In this document: positions 53,823-62,573 of the stretch, one piece after another | How the letters are laid out: the number at the start of each line of letters is the position of its first letter | How positions within the stretch are numbered: position 1 is the stretch's first letter | NCBI RefSeq assembly: GCF_016714285.1 | Contig: NZ_JADJNN010000011.1 | Location: forward strand, 1-64,000 | Direction: 5' to 3' | Origin: Nannocystis sp. | Lineage (GTDB): Bacteria > Myxococcota_A > Polyangia > Nannocystales > Nannocystaceae | Length of the DNA stretch: 64,000 nucleotides | Program-made: the position numbers and the translations under genes | Notes under the pieces: generated by a model | What the model was told of the DNA's origin: nothing | The model's input: the letters and a program-made list of their open reading frames with translations, nothing else | The model's database searches: none

Positions 53823-55331
53823 ATGATGCACCGCGCGGCATTCGCTCTCACCCCCGTATGTCTCGCGATCGGGCTCATGCCGGCGACGGCGGCGGCCGGG
53901 CAGGTCTGCGGCACCGTCGCGGAGTTCAACCAGGCGATGGCCGAGGCCGGCAGCGCCTCGACCGACGTGACGCTCACCTTCGACGTCGTCGGCGTGAACC
54001 CGGGCGATTTCTTCGGGACCAAGGGCTCGCTGGCCCAGTTTCGCGACACCCGCTGCGCGACGGGTGCTGACATGGGCATCAAGGTCTACGGGCCCGACGA
54101 TCCGCCCAACGACGCGCACCCGGCCGGCACGCTCAAGATGGAGTACGGCAATTCCTGCTGCGGTGGGGTCTGCGGCGAGAACTGGGCCGACCCCAACGCG
54201 TCGGCGACCGTCTTCGTCGACGGCAGCGAGGCGTGCACGGTGAAGATGTGGGTCAACCCCATGGACGCCGGCTACTCGCTCGTGTGCGGCGACAACCAGT
54301 TTGACGCGCTCGGCGGCAACCCGGAGGCGAACGCGGTCAACGAGATCAATCTCCTCATCTTCCTCTTGCCCGACGGCGGCAGCACCTGGCCGATCGTCAA
54401 CGCGACCGCGAGCAACGACCAGGTCTGCTGGGAGCAGATGCCCAGCGACATGATGAGCATCACCGTGCCCGTGATCGAGGACGTCACGACCGGACCGGGC
54501 TGGCCCGCCGTCGTGTTCCCCGACATCACCGACCTCGCGGTCGAGAACGACGGCACCGCCGCGTACCTCAAGTTCAACGTGCCCCCGATCGACGGCAAGG
54601 TCACGCGCACCCGGCTGTTCATGCACAGCAGCACCGCACCCTCGTCCGACGGCGACGGCGGCGAGGTGCACGCGGTGACCGACAACTCGTGGTCCGAGGG
54701 CACGATGACCTGGAACACCCGGCCGGCCTTCGAGGCGCCCTCGCTCGGCCGCATCGGCCCGGCGGCGGCGGACGTGCTCGTCTCCGTCGAGCTCGCCTCC
54801 CCGCTCGCCGGCTCCGGCACCGTCTCGTACGCGGTGTACTCGCCGCCCACCGACGGCAACGGCACCCACTTCTGGTCGAAGGAGGGCTCGGCCGCCGACG
54901 CGGCCTATCTCAAGCTCGACTACGTGATCGTCGACGCCGACGGCGATGGCGTCAACGACGGCCCCGACTGCGACGACGGCGATCCGAAGGTCAACCCCGG
55001 CGCCAAGGAGATCTGCAACGGGATCGACGACGACTGCGACGGCGACACCGACGAGGGCTGCGGGACCGACGACAGCAGCACCGGCGACAGCTCGGGCGGC
55101 GGCGACGGCTCGGGCGGCGGCGACGGCTCGGGTGACAGCGACGGATCGACCGGTGGCACGACCCACGGCATCGGCTCCGCCGGCCCCGACGACGGCACCG
55201 CGCTGTCCGGGGGCCCGCGCGACGGCGATGCGGGCTGCGGCTGCAACACGCCCGGCGGCGGGAGCCCGGCCCTGTTCGCGCTCGCCGGGCTCGCGCTGGC
55301 GCGGCGCCGACGTCGTCGCGCCAGGGCTTGA
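53823..55331 (+). CDS. Secreted DNRLRE/metal-binding-motif protein with MYXO-CTERM tail
   Basis: A 502-residue protein starting at ATG 53823 (GAGG upstream). Signal MMHRAAFALTPVCLAIGLMP. A Cys-rich N-terminal part is followed by a DNRLRE-type domain (TRTRLFMHSSTAPSS, NSWSEGTMTWNTRPAF), then a putative metal-binding motif (DADGDGVNDGPDCDDGDPKV, CNGIDDDCDGDTDEGC) and a Gly/Ser/Asp linker. It ends with a MYXO-CTERM sorting signal (Cys pair GCGCN, hydrophobic LFALAGLALA, then a run of arginines). MYXO-CTERM directs proteins to the myxobacterial cell surface after processing at the cysteine. Confidence 0.85.
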   Translation: MMHRAAFALTPVCLAIGLMPATAAAGQVCGTVAEFNQAMAEAGSASTDVTLTFDVVGVNPGDFFGTKGSLAQFRDTRCATGADMGIKVYGPDDPPNDAHPAGTLKMEYGNSCCGGVCGENWADPNASATVFVDGSEACTVKMWVNPMDAGYSLVCGDNQFDALGGNPEANAVNEINLLIFLLPDGGSTWPIVNATASNDQVCWEQMPSDMMSITVPVIEDVTTGPGWPAVVFPDITDLAVENDGTAAYLKFNVPPIDGKVTRTRLFMHSSTAPSSDGDGGEVHAVTDNSWSEGTMTWNTRPAFEAPSLGRIGPAAADVLVSVELASPLAGSGTVSYAVYSPPTDGNGTHFWSKEGSAADAAYLKLDYVIVDADGDGVNDGPDCDDGDPKVNPGAKEICNGIDDDCDGDTDEGCGTDDSSTGDSSGGGDGSGGGDGSGDSDGSTGGTTHGIGSAGPDDGTALSGGPRDGDAGCGCNTPGGGSPALFALAGLALARRRRRRARA

Positions 55332-55350
55332 CGGGCCCCGCGAGCGGCCG

Positions 55351-57951
55351 TCACGGGCAGCGAGCCGGGGCTGTGTACCTGCGGCTCGCCGCGTCGTAGT
55401 GGGCGTTCGTCTCGCGCATCCGACCTGCGGCGGCGTCGATGCAGAACAGCGCGAAGTCGGCGGTCGCGTCGCCGGTCTCCGGATCGAAGTCGAGGGAGGT
55501 CCGGGTCCCCTGGAGATCGATGTTGTCGCCGCGGCCGAGCGCCTTGAGGGCCGGATAGATGTCCGCGGGCCCGACCCCGATCGCCACGCCCGGCGGCCCC
55601 AGCCGGGGCATCGCCCGGGCCAGCGAGCGACCGGTCAGCGGCCCGTCGCCGACCGCCACGGCCGCGTATGCCAGGACATAGAACGCGTCGTAGGGCGTCG
55701 GCGAGAACTCGGCCCCGCCGTCGCCGAACATCGCCATGTAGTGCGCCCGCACCTTGGCGTGGGTCGGGTTGTCGCGGTTCGAGATCATGTGGAAGCGGCC
55801 GCTGAAGTCCGGGTGCGCGCGGGCCAGCTCGAGCACCGTCGAGAAGTCCCGGGCGCCGTACACGTACTGCGGGCGTGGCTCGCCAGGCCACGCCGCTTCG
55901 ATGTGCGCGAGCAGCTGCGAGGGCGCTCCGCCGTCGAACACCACGTGGGGCGCGAAGGCGGCGACCTCGGCGGCGACGCGCTCGAGCGGCGCCGGGTCGA
56001 CGGCGCTGTCGTCGGCGATCACAAATGGGCGCACGTCCTCGCGGCCGCCCGGGCGCGTCGCCCTCATCTCCGTCAGCAGCGCGTCGCTGTAGCTCGTGCC
56101 CGCGGCCTCGCTGGACTGCAAGATCGCCACCCGCAGCGTCCCGTCCGGCCCGAGCGCGCCGCCCGGATCGCGGAGCCCCGGCTCGATCGCCTGACGGACC
56201 AGAGCGACCGACGGCGGGGCCCGCAGCGCCGTGCTCGTCGTCACCCGATAGACCAGCCGGACCTCGCCCTGCGGGTGCGGGATGCTCGACAGCATCGCCG
56301 CCGTGTTCGATGCCAGCGCCAGCACCCCCTTCGGCACGAAGTGACGATTCGCCAGGTCGAGCACCTCCTTGCTGCGTCCGAACCCGAGGATCGCCGGGAC
56401 CCCGACCTCGTCGACGAGGTGGGCCGCGCTCGCCTCATACTCGTCGGTATCATCGCAGACGATCACCCCGATCGGCCGCGGCAGCCCGCCCGGCCGGCTC
56501 GGCGGCAACCCGCCGGTCAGGCCCTGGAAGTCGCGCTGCGCCAGCTCCAGCAGGCGACCGGCCTCACGCCCGTAGTCCGAGCTCTGATCGTGCTCCGGGT
56601 ACATCGCGCCGATCCACAGCGTGTCATCGCGGGTCACCGCGTCGTCGTCCGCGAGCACCCGGCACAGCCCGGTCGTCAGCGGCACGCAACGGCCCTGATC
56701 GGCGCGGCAGATCGCCGGGCCCTCGCCGCCAGCGCAGTCGGCGTTCGTCGTGCACCCGGCGCTCGCTCGCCACGCGGCGAATCCCATGGCGCTCACCGCG
56801 AGGATCACCGCGGCCGCGGCGAGCACCCGCGCCCGCGAGCGTCGCGGCGGCGGTGGCGGCGATAGCTCCCGATCTGCTCCGCTCACGGTGCTCGGTCGGA
56901 CCGCGACGCGCGTCGCCCCGAGCGCATCGACGCCGGTCTGCGACGACGGTGGGCGCGTGCCCGCCAGCGTGCGCGCATGGCCAGGATCCGACGGCAGCGT
57001 GTCGGTCGTGGCGATGGGCTCGGTGACGGTCGTCGGCTCGCCGCGGGGCCGCGGCGTCGCCTCGATCCCCGCGCCGAACACCGCGAGGTGGGCCGCGGCG
57101 ATCGCCGCCTGCATCGCCGCCGCGTCGGCGAAGCGCTGGTCCGGGGCGAAGGCCAGCGCCCGATCGACGACCGCGGCGATCGCCGCCGGCACCTCCGGCG
57201 CGACGCTCGCGAGCCCCGGCGCCGGCTCGGTCGCCGAGCGGACCATCACCTCCTCCGGCGCGTCGCCCTGGTGGACCGGACGCCCGGCGATCGCCGTGAA
57301 CATCGTCGCTCCGACCGCCCACAGGTCCGACCGCCCGTCGATCGCGTGGCGGCGGCCCAACGCCTGCTCCGGCGGCATGAAGGCCGGCGTCCCGAGCATG
57401 TGCCCGGTCCGCGTCGCCGACTCGCGGCCCTCCTGGACGACCCGGGCGATGCCGAAGTCCAGCACCTTCAGCTCGCCGGAGGTCGTCAGGAACAGGTTGT
57501 CCGGCTTGATGTCCCGGTGCACCACGCCACACGCGTGGGCCCGCGCCAGCACGTCGCACAGCGCGTGTCCGATCGCCAGCACCTCGCGCGGCGCCAGGCG
57601 CCCGCGGCGGCGCAGATGAGCCGCGAGCGACTCGCCGATCAGCAGCTCCATCACGAGGAACGGACAACCATCGTCGGCGACGTCGTCGTCGAGCACCCGC
57701 ACCGCCCCCGGGTGCTCGACCTTGTTGGCGACGTAGCCCTCGCGCACGAACCGCTCGCGGTGCGCCGCCTGCCGGCTGAGCTCCGGGTGCAGCATCTTCA
57801 GCGCCACCCGATTGCCGTTGCGGTGGACGGCCAGGTACACCGTCGCCATCCCGCCCGCGCCGATCACCCCGGTGATGCGGTAGCGTTCACGGAGCACGCT
57901 GCCGATGCGGCGCTCGTCCGGGTCCTGCCCCATCGCTCCGGTGTCGACCAT
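55351..57951 (-). CDS. Receptor-type Ser/Thr kinase with periplasmic-binding-protein-like sensor
   Basis: An 866-residue protein. The cytoplasmic kinase domain (about 22-285) is complete: IGAGGMATVYLAVHR, VALKML lysine, catalytic VHRDIKPDNLF, LDFGIARVV, GTPAFMPPEQALG. After a Pro/Thr-rich juxtamembrane region comes one transmembrane helix (VLAAAAVILAVSAMGFAAW, about 370-390). The C-terminal 425 residues resemble a Leu/Ile/Val-binding (Peripla_BP_6) fold: IGAMYPEHDQSSDYGREAG, IGVIVCDDTDEYEASAAH, LRVAILQSSEAAGTSYSDAL, RFHMISNRDNPTHAKVRA, and so on. A Cys-rich linker (CTTNADCAGGEGPAIC) precedes it. This suggests small-molecule sensing outside coupled to phosphorylation inside. Confidence 0.85.
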   Translation of the reverse strand: MVDTGAMGQDPDERRIGSVLRERYRITGVIGAGGMATVYLAVHRNGNRVALKMLHPELSRQAAHRERFVREGYVANKVEHPGAVRVLDDDVADDGCPFLVMELLIGESLAAHLRRRGRLAPREVLAIGHALCDVLARAHACGVVHRDIKPDNLFLTTSGELKVLDFGIARVVQEGRESATRTGHMLGTPAFMPPEQALGRRHAIDGRSDLWAVGATMFTAIAGRPVHQGDAPEEVMVRSATEPAPGLASVAPEVPAAIAAVVDRALAFAPDQRFADAAAMQAAIAAAHLAVFGAGIEATPRPRGEPTTVTEPIATTDTLPSDPGHARTLAGTRPPSSQTGVDALGATRVAVRPSTVSGADRELSPPPPPRRSRARVLAAAAVILAVSAMGFAAWRASAGCTTNADCAGGEGPAICRADQGRCVPLTTGLCRVLADDDAVTRDDTLWIGAMYPEHDQSSDYGREAGRLLELAQRDFQGLTGGLPPSRPGGLPRPIGVIVCDDTDEYEASAAHLVDEVGVPAILGFGRSKEVLDLANRHFVPKGVLALASNTAAMLSSIPHPQGEVRLVYRVTTSTALRAPPSVALVRQAIEPGLRDPGGALGPDGTLRVAILQSSEAAGTSYSDALLTEMRATRPGGREDVRPFVIADDSAVDPAPLERVAAEVAAFAPHVVFDGGAPSQLLAHIEAAWPGEPRPQYVYGARDFSTVLELARAHPDFSGRFHMISNRDNPTHAKVRAHYMAMFGDGGAEFSPTPYDAFYVLAYAAVAVGDGPLTGRSLARAMPRLGPPGVAIGVGPADIYPALKALGRGDNIDLQGTRTSLDFDPETGDATADFALFCIDAAAGRMRETNAHYDAASRRYTAPARCP

Positions 57952-58107
57952 CGCGGCCGAGTCTTACACAAACGCGATGGTCGCCGCGCCGAAGCACGCG
58001 AGCGCCGACGCGCCGTGGCCCGGGCCTCCGACGCCGGTGGGCCGCCCCGGGCCTTGCGCGAGGCCCCGGCTTGCGGTAGCCGGGCGACCCCCGCGGGCGG
58101 TGCCACG

Positions 58108-58575
58108 TCAGCGCAGGACCAGGGCGTTGCGGCCGGGGAACATCGAGGCGGCGTAGGTCGGCGAGTGGTGCTCGTCGGGGATCACGGGCCAGCCGCAGAA
58201 CTCGTGGATCTGCGGGTCGGGCTCGTAGCCGCTGCCCACGAGGAACTCGCGCAGCTCGCCCGCGGCGAGCTTGCGCAAGGTGGTCCGGGGCACCGCGGCG
58301 GCGAACAGGGCCGCGTTCGGGTGGCGGTACGGGGCGACCACGCGAAACGCCCCGATCTGGCGGCCGCCGCTGGTGTCGACGAAGTAGAAGTGGATGATGT
58401 CACCGAGGTCGACCTTGGCGACGTTGGCGATCATCTGGGTCTTCGTGCTGTCGGCGTAGGCGTTGCGGTGGATGAAGCCGAAACGGTCGACGAGCTCGCG
58501 GGTCGCCTCGGAGTTCGCCTTGGCGTTGCTCGCCCTGTAGAGCCACTCTTGCATGGCGGGGTGAGTATCATGCAT
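58108..58575 (-). CDS. Conserved hypothetical protein, possibly PUA/EVE-like
   Basis: A 155-residue cytoplasmic protein, no signal. The middle (VDLGDIIHFYFVDTSGGRQI, then GAFRVVAPYRHPNAALF) has the 'enter-through-the-barrel' flavour of PUA/EVE folds that bind modified nucleotides, but no diagnostic motif is certain. It lies on the minus strand 51 bp after the adenylate cyclase and 157 bp before the receptor kinase, so the three may be co-transcribed. Confidence 0.5.
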   Translation of the reverse strand: MHDTHPAMQEWLYRASNAKANSEATRELVDRFGFIHRNAYADSTKTQMIANVAKVDLGDIIHFYFVDTSGGRQIGAFRVVAPYRHPNAALFAAAVPRTTLRKLAAGELREFLVGSGYEPDPQIHEFCGWPVIPDEHHSPTYAASMFPGRNALVLR

Positions 58576-58625
58576 CGCCGCGGCCCGCCTGTGATGTCGG
58601 GGGCACCTGCCTGGGGGGTCCTCGC

Positions 58626-59789
58626 TCAGCTCGGCGGCACGATGAGGAACACGGCCATCGGCTCCGTACCCTTGATCTCGATCGTCCCGCGCGGCTCGAC
58701 GCGCAGCGCTGCGCCGAGCTGTTCGGCCGTGGCCGCGCTCACCTGCACGCGACCCGCCACGCCGTGCGACTCCATCCGGCTCGCCACGTTGACCGTGTCG
58801 CCCCACACGTCGTAGGCGAACTTGCGTCGGCCGATGACCCCGGCGACCAGCGGACCGCTGTGCAGCCCGATCCGGATCCTCAGGCCGGGATGGCGATCGG
58901 CGAGCCCCGCGATCACGTCCTGCATCGCCAGGGCCATCCGCGCGGCGGCCAGCGCGTGATCCGGGCGCGCTTCCGGAACCCCCGCCGCCGCCATATAGGC
59001 GTCGCCGATCGTCTTGATCTTCTCGAGCCCGTGCGCGTCGGCGAGGTCGTCGAAGCGGGCGAAGATCTCGTCGAGGACACCGACGAGCTCGGCGGCGGGC
59101 ATCCGCTCGGACATCCGGGTGAACCCGACGATGTCGGCGAACAACACGGTGCACCCGGCGCAACGATCGGCGATGGCCGTGGGGTCTCGCTTCAACCGCT
59201 CGGCGATGCGAGCGGGGAGGACGTTGCGGAGCAGCGACTCGGTGCGCGTGTGCTCGGCCGCCAGGGCGGCGTCGGCGTTCCACCCGGTCACCGCGGTGTA
59301 CCCGGCGATCACCAGCGCGAACAGCACGGCGCCGACGACGATGACGCTGTGCGCCGCAGCTGCGGACCCGGGCTCGAGCGACAGCCACGGCGCGTGCGTC
59401 GAAACCCACACCTCACAGGCGAGGTACGACGCCGCGAAGGCCACGACGGTCGCGGCGATCATCCGCCGCTCGCTCCGGGGGTACAACACGAACGGTGTCC
59501 CCACCGAGACCAGCAAATAGAGGTGCGCCTCGACGGGCCGGCCGAGCGCCAGGGCCACCATCGGCAAGTGCAGCACGGGCAGCGCCGAGGTGAGCCAGCG
59601 GGCCGCGCGTACGCGGTCGAGCCGCAGCAGGCCGTACACGACCAGCCAGCCGATCGCGGCGAACGCGGTGGCGATCCCCGCCAGCCTGGACATCCAGAGG
59701 AACGGGAGGCTCACCAGACACAACATCGCGAAGAACGGCGCGAGGGCGCGATGGATGCGCTGATACTTCGGATCCTCGGCCACCAGCAA
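58626..59789 (-). CDS. Membrane-bound class III adenylate cyclase
   Basis: A 387-residue protein. The N-terminal half has five to six transmembrane helices (LAPFFAMLCLVSLPFLWMSR, IATAFAAIGWLVVYGLLRLD, SVIVVGAVLFALVIAGYTAV). A linker with LLRNVLPARIAERLK precedes a cyclase homology domain: FADIVGFTRMSERMP (metal-binding), LEKIKTIGDAYMAAAGVPE (adenine-specifying Lys), GLHSGPLVAGVIGRRKFAY, and DVWGDTVNVASRME (second specifier Asp, catalytic Asn). The Lys/Asp pair favours ATP over GTP. Start: TTG 59789 has GGAGG eight bases upstream; GTG 59783 is the alternative. It faces a divergent small gene across 50 bp. Confidence 0.85.
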   Translation of the reverse strand: MLVAEDPKYQRIHRALAPFFAMLCLVSLPFLWMSRLAGIATAFAAIGWLVVYGLLRLDRVRAARWLTSALPVLHLPMVALALGRPVEAHLYLLVSVGTPFVLYPRSERRMIAATVVAFAASYLACEVWVSTHAPWLSLEPGSAAAAHSVIVVGAVLFALVIAGYTAVTGWNADAALAAEHTRTESLLRNVLPARIAERLKRDPTAIADRCAGCTVLFADIVGFTRMSERMPAAELVGVLDEIFARFDDLADAHGLEKIKTIGDAYMAAAGVPEARPDHALAAARMALAMQDVIAGLADRHPGLRIRIGLHSGPLVAGVIGRRKFAYDVWGDTVNVASRMESHGVAGRVQVSAATAEQLGAALRVEPRGTIEIKGTEPMAVFLIVPPS

Positions 59790-59841
59790 GATGATGCACC
59801 TCCGCCGACGCCTCCGATACACTGCCCCGGAGGACCACTCC

Positions 59842-60177
59842 ATGAGCCTGTGGGAACGGATCCGTAGCGCCTTTCGACCCCATCCGCCGTCGCCGGAGGC
59901 CCTGACCCGAGCGCCGCGCCAGGCCCCGAAGGCGCCGAGCCTCGAGGAGATGCGCACCCTGCTCCGCGCCGGCATGACGCGCGACGAGTTCTTCGCGGTC
60001 CTCGACGACCTCGCGATGGAGCGGGGCCTCCGGATGTCGCTCCCCACCAACGACGATCGACTGGTCGCGCTGCCCGTCGCCGACGGCGGCGAGCTGCTCT
60101 GCTTCCTGCCCACGGGCGTGCTGAACTACGTCGAATACAAGGGCGACATCTTCCTCGAGAAGGCCGACGGCGAATGA
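59842..60177 (+). CDS. Hypothetical protein (111 aa)
   Basis: A small acidic cytoplasmic protein beginning MSLWERIRSAFRP; ATG 59842 has GGAGG eight bases upstream. The middle contains LEEMRTLLRAGMTRDEFFAV, LDDLAMERGLRM, and the end VLNYVEYKGDIFLEK. No family is recognised. Its TGA overlaps the ATG of the downstream hydrolase (ATGA), implying translational coupling. Confidence 0.65.
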   Translation: MSLWERIRSAFRPHPPSPEALTRAPRQAPKAPSLEEMRTLLRAGMTRDEFFAVLDDLAMERGLRMSLPTNDDRLVALPVADGGELLCFLPTGVLNYVEYKGDIFLEKADGE

Positions 60178-61358
60178 GGACAGAAGCTCGCCCTGGTCGC
60201 GGTCCCTGGCCCCGCCGGCTCGCGATCGCCGCGGCGGTGCTGGTCAGCGTCGCCGCCGTGGCCTGCGTGGCGCTCGCGTGGTTCATCGCCGGGCGCGTGG
60301 GCGCCGGCTTCGCGGTCCCCCAGCCGCCGCGACCGGACGACCTCGAGATCGTCGCCGTCGAGGGCGACGTGATCCGCTACCGCGACACGCGTCTCGACGT
60401 GGGTCCGAAGGACCTCGGGAGATTGGCGCTCAAGCTGCCCGACGGGGGCTGGGTGTACACGCGCGCCGGGGTGTCCGTCCAGGGCGGCGTCTCGGAGCGG
60501 CGGATCGAGAAGGTCGAGGGCACGCCCCCGCGAGCCGGCGAGCTCGCGCAGTTCGACCTGTCGTATTTTCCGGTCGACCCGCGGCGCGGGCTCGGCCTCG
60601 AGTATGCGCAGGTGAGCTTCCCGGGGCCGCTCGGCGACTACCCCGCGTGGTTTGTCCCGGGCCCGGGCTCGACCTGGCTGATCTACACCCACGGCCGCGG
60701 CTCGACGCTGCGCGAGGGGCTGCGGGTCGTCGACATCGCCCACCGCGCGGGTCACCCCGCGCTGGTGATCAGCTACCGCAACGACCCGGGCGCCCCGCGC
60801 GGCGACGGCATCGCCAAGTTCGGCGCCGACGAATGGGAGGACCTCGAGGCCGCGATCGCGTATGCGCGGACCCGCGGCGCCGCCGACGTGATCCTCGCCG
60901 CCGGCAGCATGGGCGGGGCGATCACCCTGTCGCTTTTCGAGCACGGCTCGGCGCAGGCGAAGGCGGTCCGCGGCATCTTCCTCGACTCGCCCGCGCTGGA
61001 CGTCGGCCGCCAGTCCAGGCTCGCCTCCGACGCGATGGGCGTGCCGGGGCTTCTCGCCGAGCTCGGGTTTCTCCTCTCGACCTGGCGCTTCGGGCTCGAC
61101 TGGGCGGCGATGGACTATCTATCCGCGGTCGACGATGTCACGGTGCCGATGCTCGTGCTCCACGGTGAGGCCGATTCGACGATCTCCGCCGAGTCGAATC
61201 GCCCGGTGTTCGCGGCCCTGACGCAGCAGGGCAACGCCACGATCGAGGTCGTCCCCGGGGCCCAGCACCTGGGCCTGTGGAACCACGACCCCGCCGGCTT
61301 CGAGCGCAGGCTCTCGCAATTCCTCGCCAGCGTCGCCGCAGCTCCGGGTGGGCGATGA
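60174..61358 (+). CDS. Membrane-anchored alpha/beta hydrolase
   Basis: A 394-residue protein. One N-terminal transmembrane helix (LAIAAAVLVSVAAVACVALA) is followed by an outside hydrolase domain. Nucleophile elbow LAAGSMGGAITL holds Ser in G-x-S-x-G, WLIYTHGRGSTLREGL is the oxyanion strand, PMLVLHGEADSTIS the acid region, and HLGLWNHDPAGF the probable catalytic His region. The substrate is unknown; it resembles the esterase/lipase families often placed with lipid enzymes. It overlaps the next gene by ATGA, so the hypothetical protein, hydrolase and FAD oxidoreductase form an operon. Confidence 0.75.
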   Translation: MRTEARPGRGPWPRRLAIAAAVLVSVAAVACVALAWFIAGRVGAGFAVPQPPRPDDLEIVAVEGDVIRYRDTRLDVGPKDLGRLALKLPDGGWVYTRAGVSVQGGVSERRIEKVEGTPPRAGELAQFDLSYFPVDPRRGLGLEYAQVSFPGPLGDYPAWFVPGPGSTWLIYTHGRGSTLREGLRVVDIAHRAGHPALVISYRNDPGAPRGDGIAKFGADEWEDLEAAIAYARTRGAADVILAAGSMGGAITLSLFEHGSAQAKAVRGIFLDSPALDVGRQSRLASDAMGVPGLLAELGFLLSTWRFGLDWAAMDYLSAVDDVTVPMLVLHGEADSTISAESNRPVFAALTQQGNATIEVVPGAQHLGLWNHDPAGFERRLSQFLASVAAAPGGR

Positions 61359-62572
61359 AGATCGCGGTCATCGGCGGCGGCGCCAGCGGGATGATGTGCG
61401 CGTGGCTCCTGGCCGACCGCCACGAGGTGCACGTGTTCGAGCGCGAGCCCGTGCTCGGCGGCAACATCCGCACGCTCGGCCGCAACGTCGACACCCCCGC
61501 CGCGACGCGCCTCGCCGCGGCGGGCCTGCACCTCGACGCCGGCGTGATCGAGTTCAGCCGCGATCGCTTCCACGGGCTGCACAGATTCTTCTCCGCCCTC
61601 GGCGTCGATCTCGTCGATGCCCCCGGCTGCAGCAGCCTGTCCCTCGATGGCCGGGGTACGTGGAACTCGCCGGGCGTCCTCGACGAGATCCACGCCTCGT
61701 GGCCGCAGCGCGCCCGCTGGGCCCTGCGATCGCTGCCCGGCGCGCTCGGCCTCCTGCGTCTGCGTCGCAGCGCGCGCGGCGAGCTCGCGGGGCGCTCACT
61801 CGGCGAATTCCTCGGCCGCGACGCCTTCTCCGAGTGGTGCCGGCTGCTCATGGTATACGCGTACTCGCAGCCCTACGCGGACATCGACGGCATCGCCGCC
61901 GCGCTGGCGATGCCCACGCTCGCATCATTCATGGCGCCGCAGCGCTGGACCTCCGTGCGCGGCGGGGTCTACCGATATATCGAGCGCATCGTCGCCACCC
62001 GCGCCATTCACGTCCACACCGACGCCCGCGTCCGCGCCGCCCGCACCGGCGACGGCGTGCAGCTGCGCCTGGCCAGCGGCGAGGAGCTCCGCCACGACGC
62101 GCTCATCGTCGCCACCACCCCCGACGAGGTGCTCGGCGTCCTCGCCGACGCGCACGAGGACGAGCGCCGGTGGTTCGCCCCCTGGCGGGCCAATGTAGCG
62201 ACCACCATCGTCCACGCGGACACCGGCTTTCATACGCGTCGCCGCCGCAGCTATTACTCCGAGTTCGACCTGCTCAAGAGCCCCGGCTCCGCGGGCTACA
62301 ACGCATATCTCAACCGCCTGTGCGAGATCCCGGCGGCGCACGGACGCCACTACTTCCTGGCCCTCGGCATCGAGCCCGAGATCGCCGAGGCGCAGGTCCT
62401 GCACCGCCAGCAGCACCGCACGCCGCGCTACACGCCGGAGGCGGTCGCCACCCGCAACGCGATCAAGGCGATGAGCGGCGCGCGGCACACCTTCTTCGCC
62501 GGCGCGTGGCTGTACGACGGGCTCCACGAGGGCGCGTGGCAGTCGGCCCAGGCGGCGGCGGCGAGGCTGTGA
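61355..62572 (+). CDS. FAD-dependent amine-oxidase-like oxidoreductase
   Basis: A 405-residue cytoplasmic flavoprotein with a Rossmann-type dinucleotide site at the N-terminus (MKIAVIGGGASGMMCAWLLA, EVHVFEREPVLGGNIRTLG). RGGVYRYIERIVATRAIHV and DALIVATTPDEVL follow, and the C-terminal FAGAWLYDGLHEGAWQSAQ is the FAD-binding end common to NAD(P)-binding amine oxidase/desaturase-like enzymes, like those that act on fatty acids or carotenoids. It ends one base before the convergent carotenoid-desaturase-like gene. Confidence 0.8.
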   Translation: MKIAVIGGGASGMMCAWLLADRHEVHVFEREPVLGGNIRTLGRNVDTPAATRLAAAGLHLDAGVIEFSRDRFHGLHRFFSALGVDLVDAPGCSSLSLDGRGTWNSPGVLDEIHASWPQRARWALRSLPGALGLLRLRRSARGELAGRSLGEFLGRDAFSEWCRLLMVYAYSQPYADIDGIAAALAMPTLASFMAPQRWTSVRGGVYRYIERIVATRAIHVHTDARVRAARTGDGVQLRLASGEELRHDALIVATTPDEVLGVLADAHEDERRWFAPWRANVATTIVHADTGFHTRRRRSYYSEFDLLKSPGSAGYNAYLNRLCEIPAAHGRHYFLALGIEPEIAEAQVLHRQQHRTPRYTPEAVATRNAIKAMSGARHTFFAGAWLYDGLHEGAWQSAQAAAARL

Positions 62573-62573
62573 A

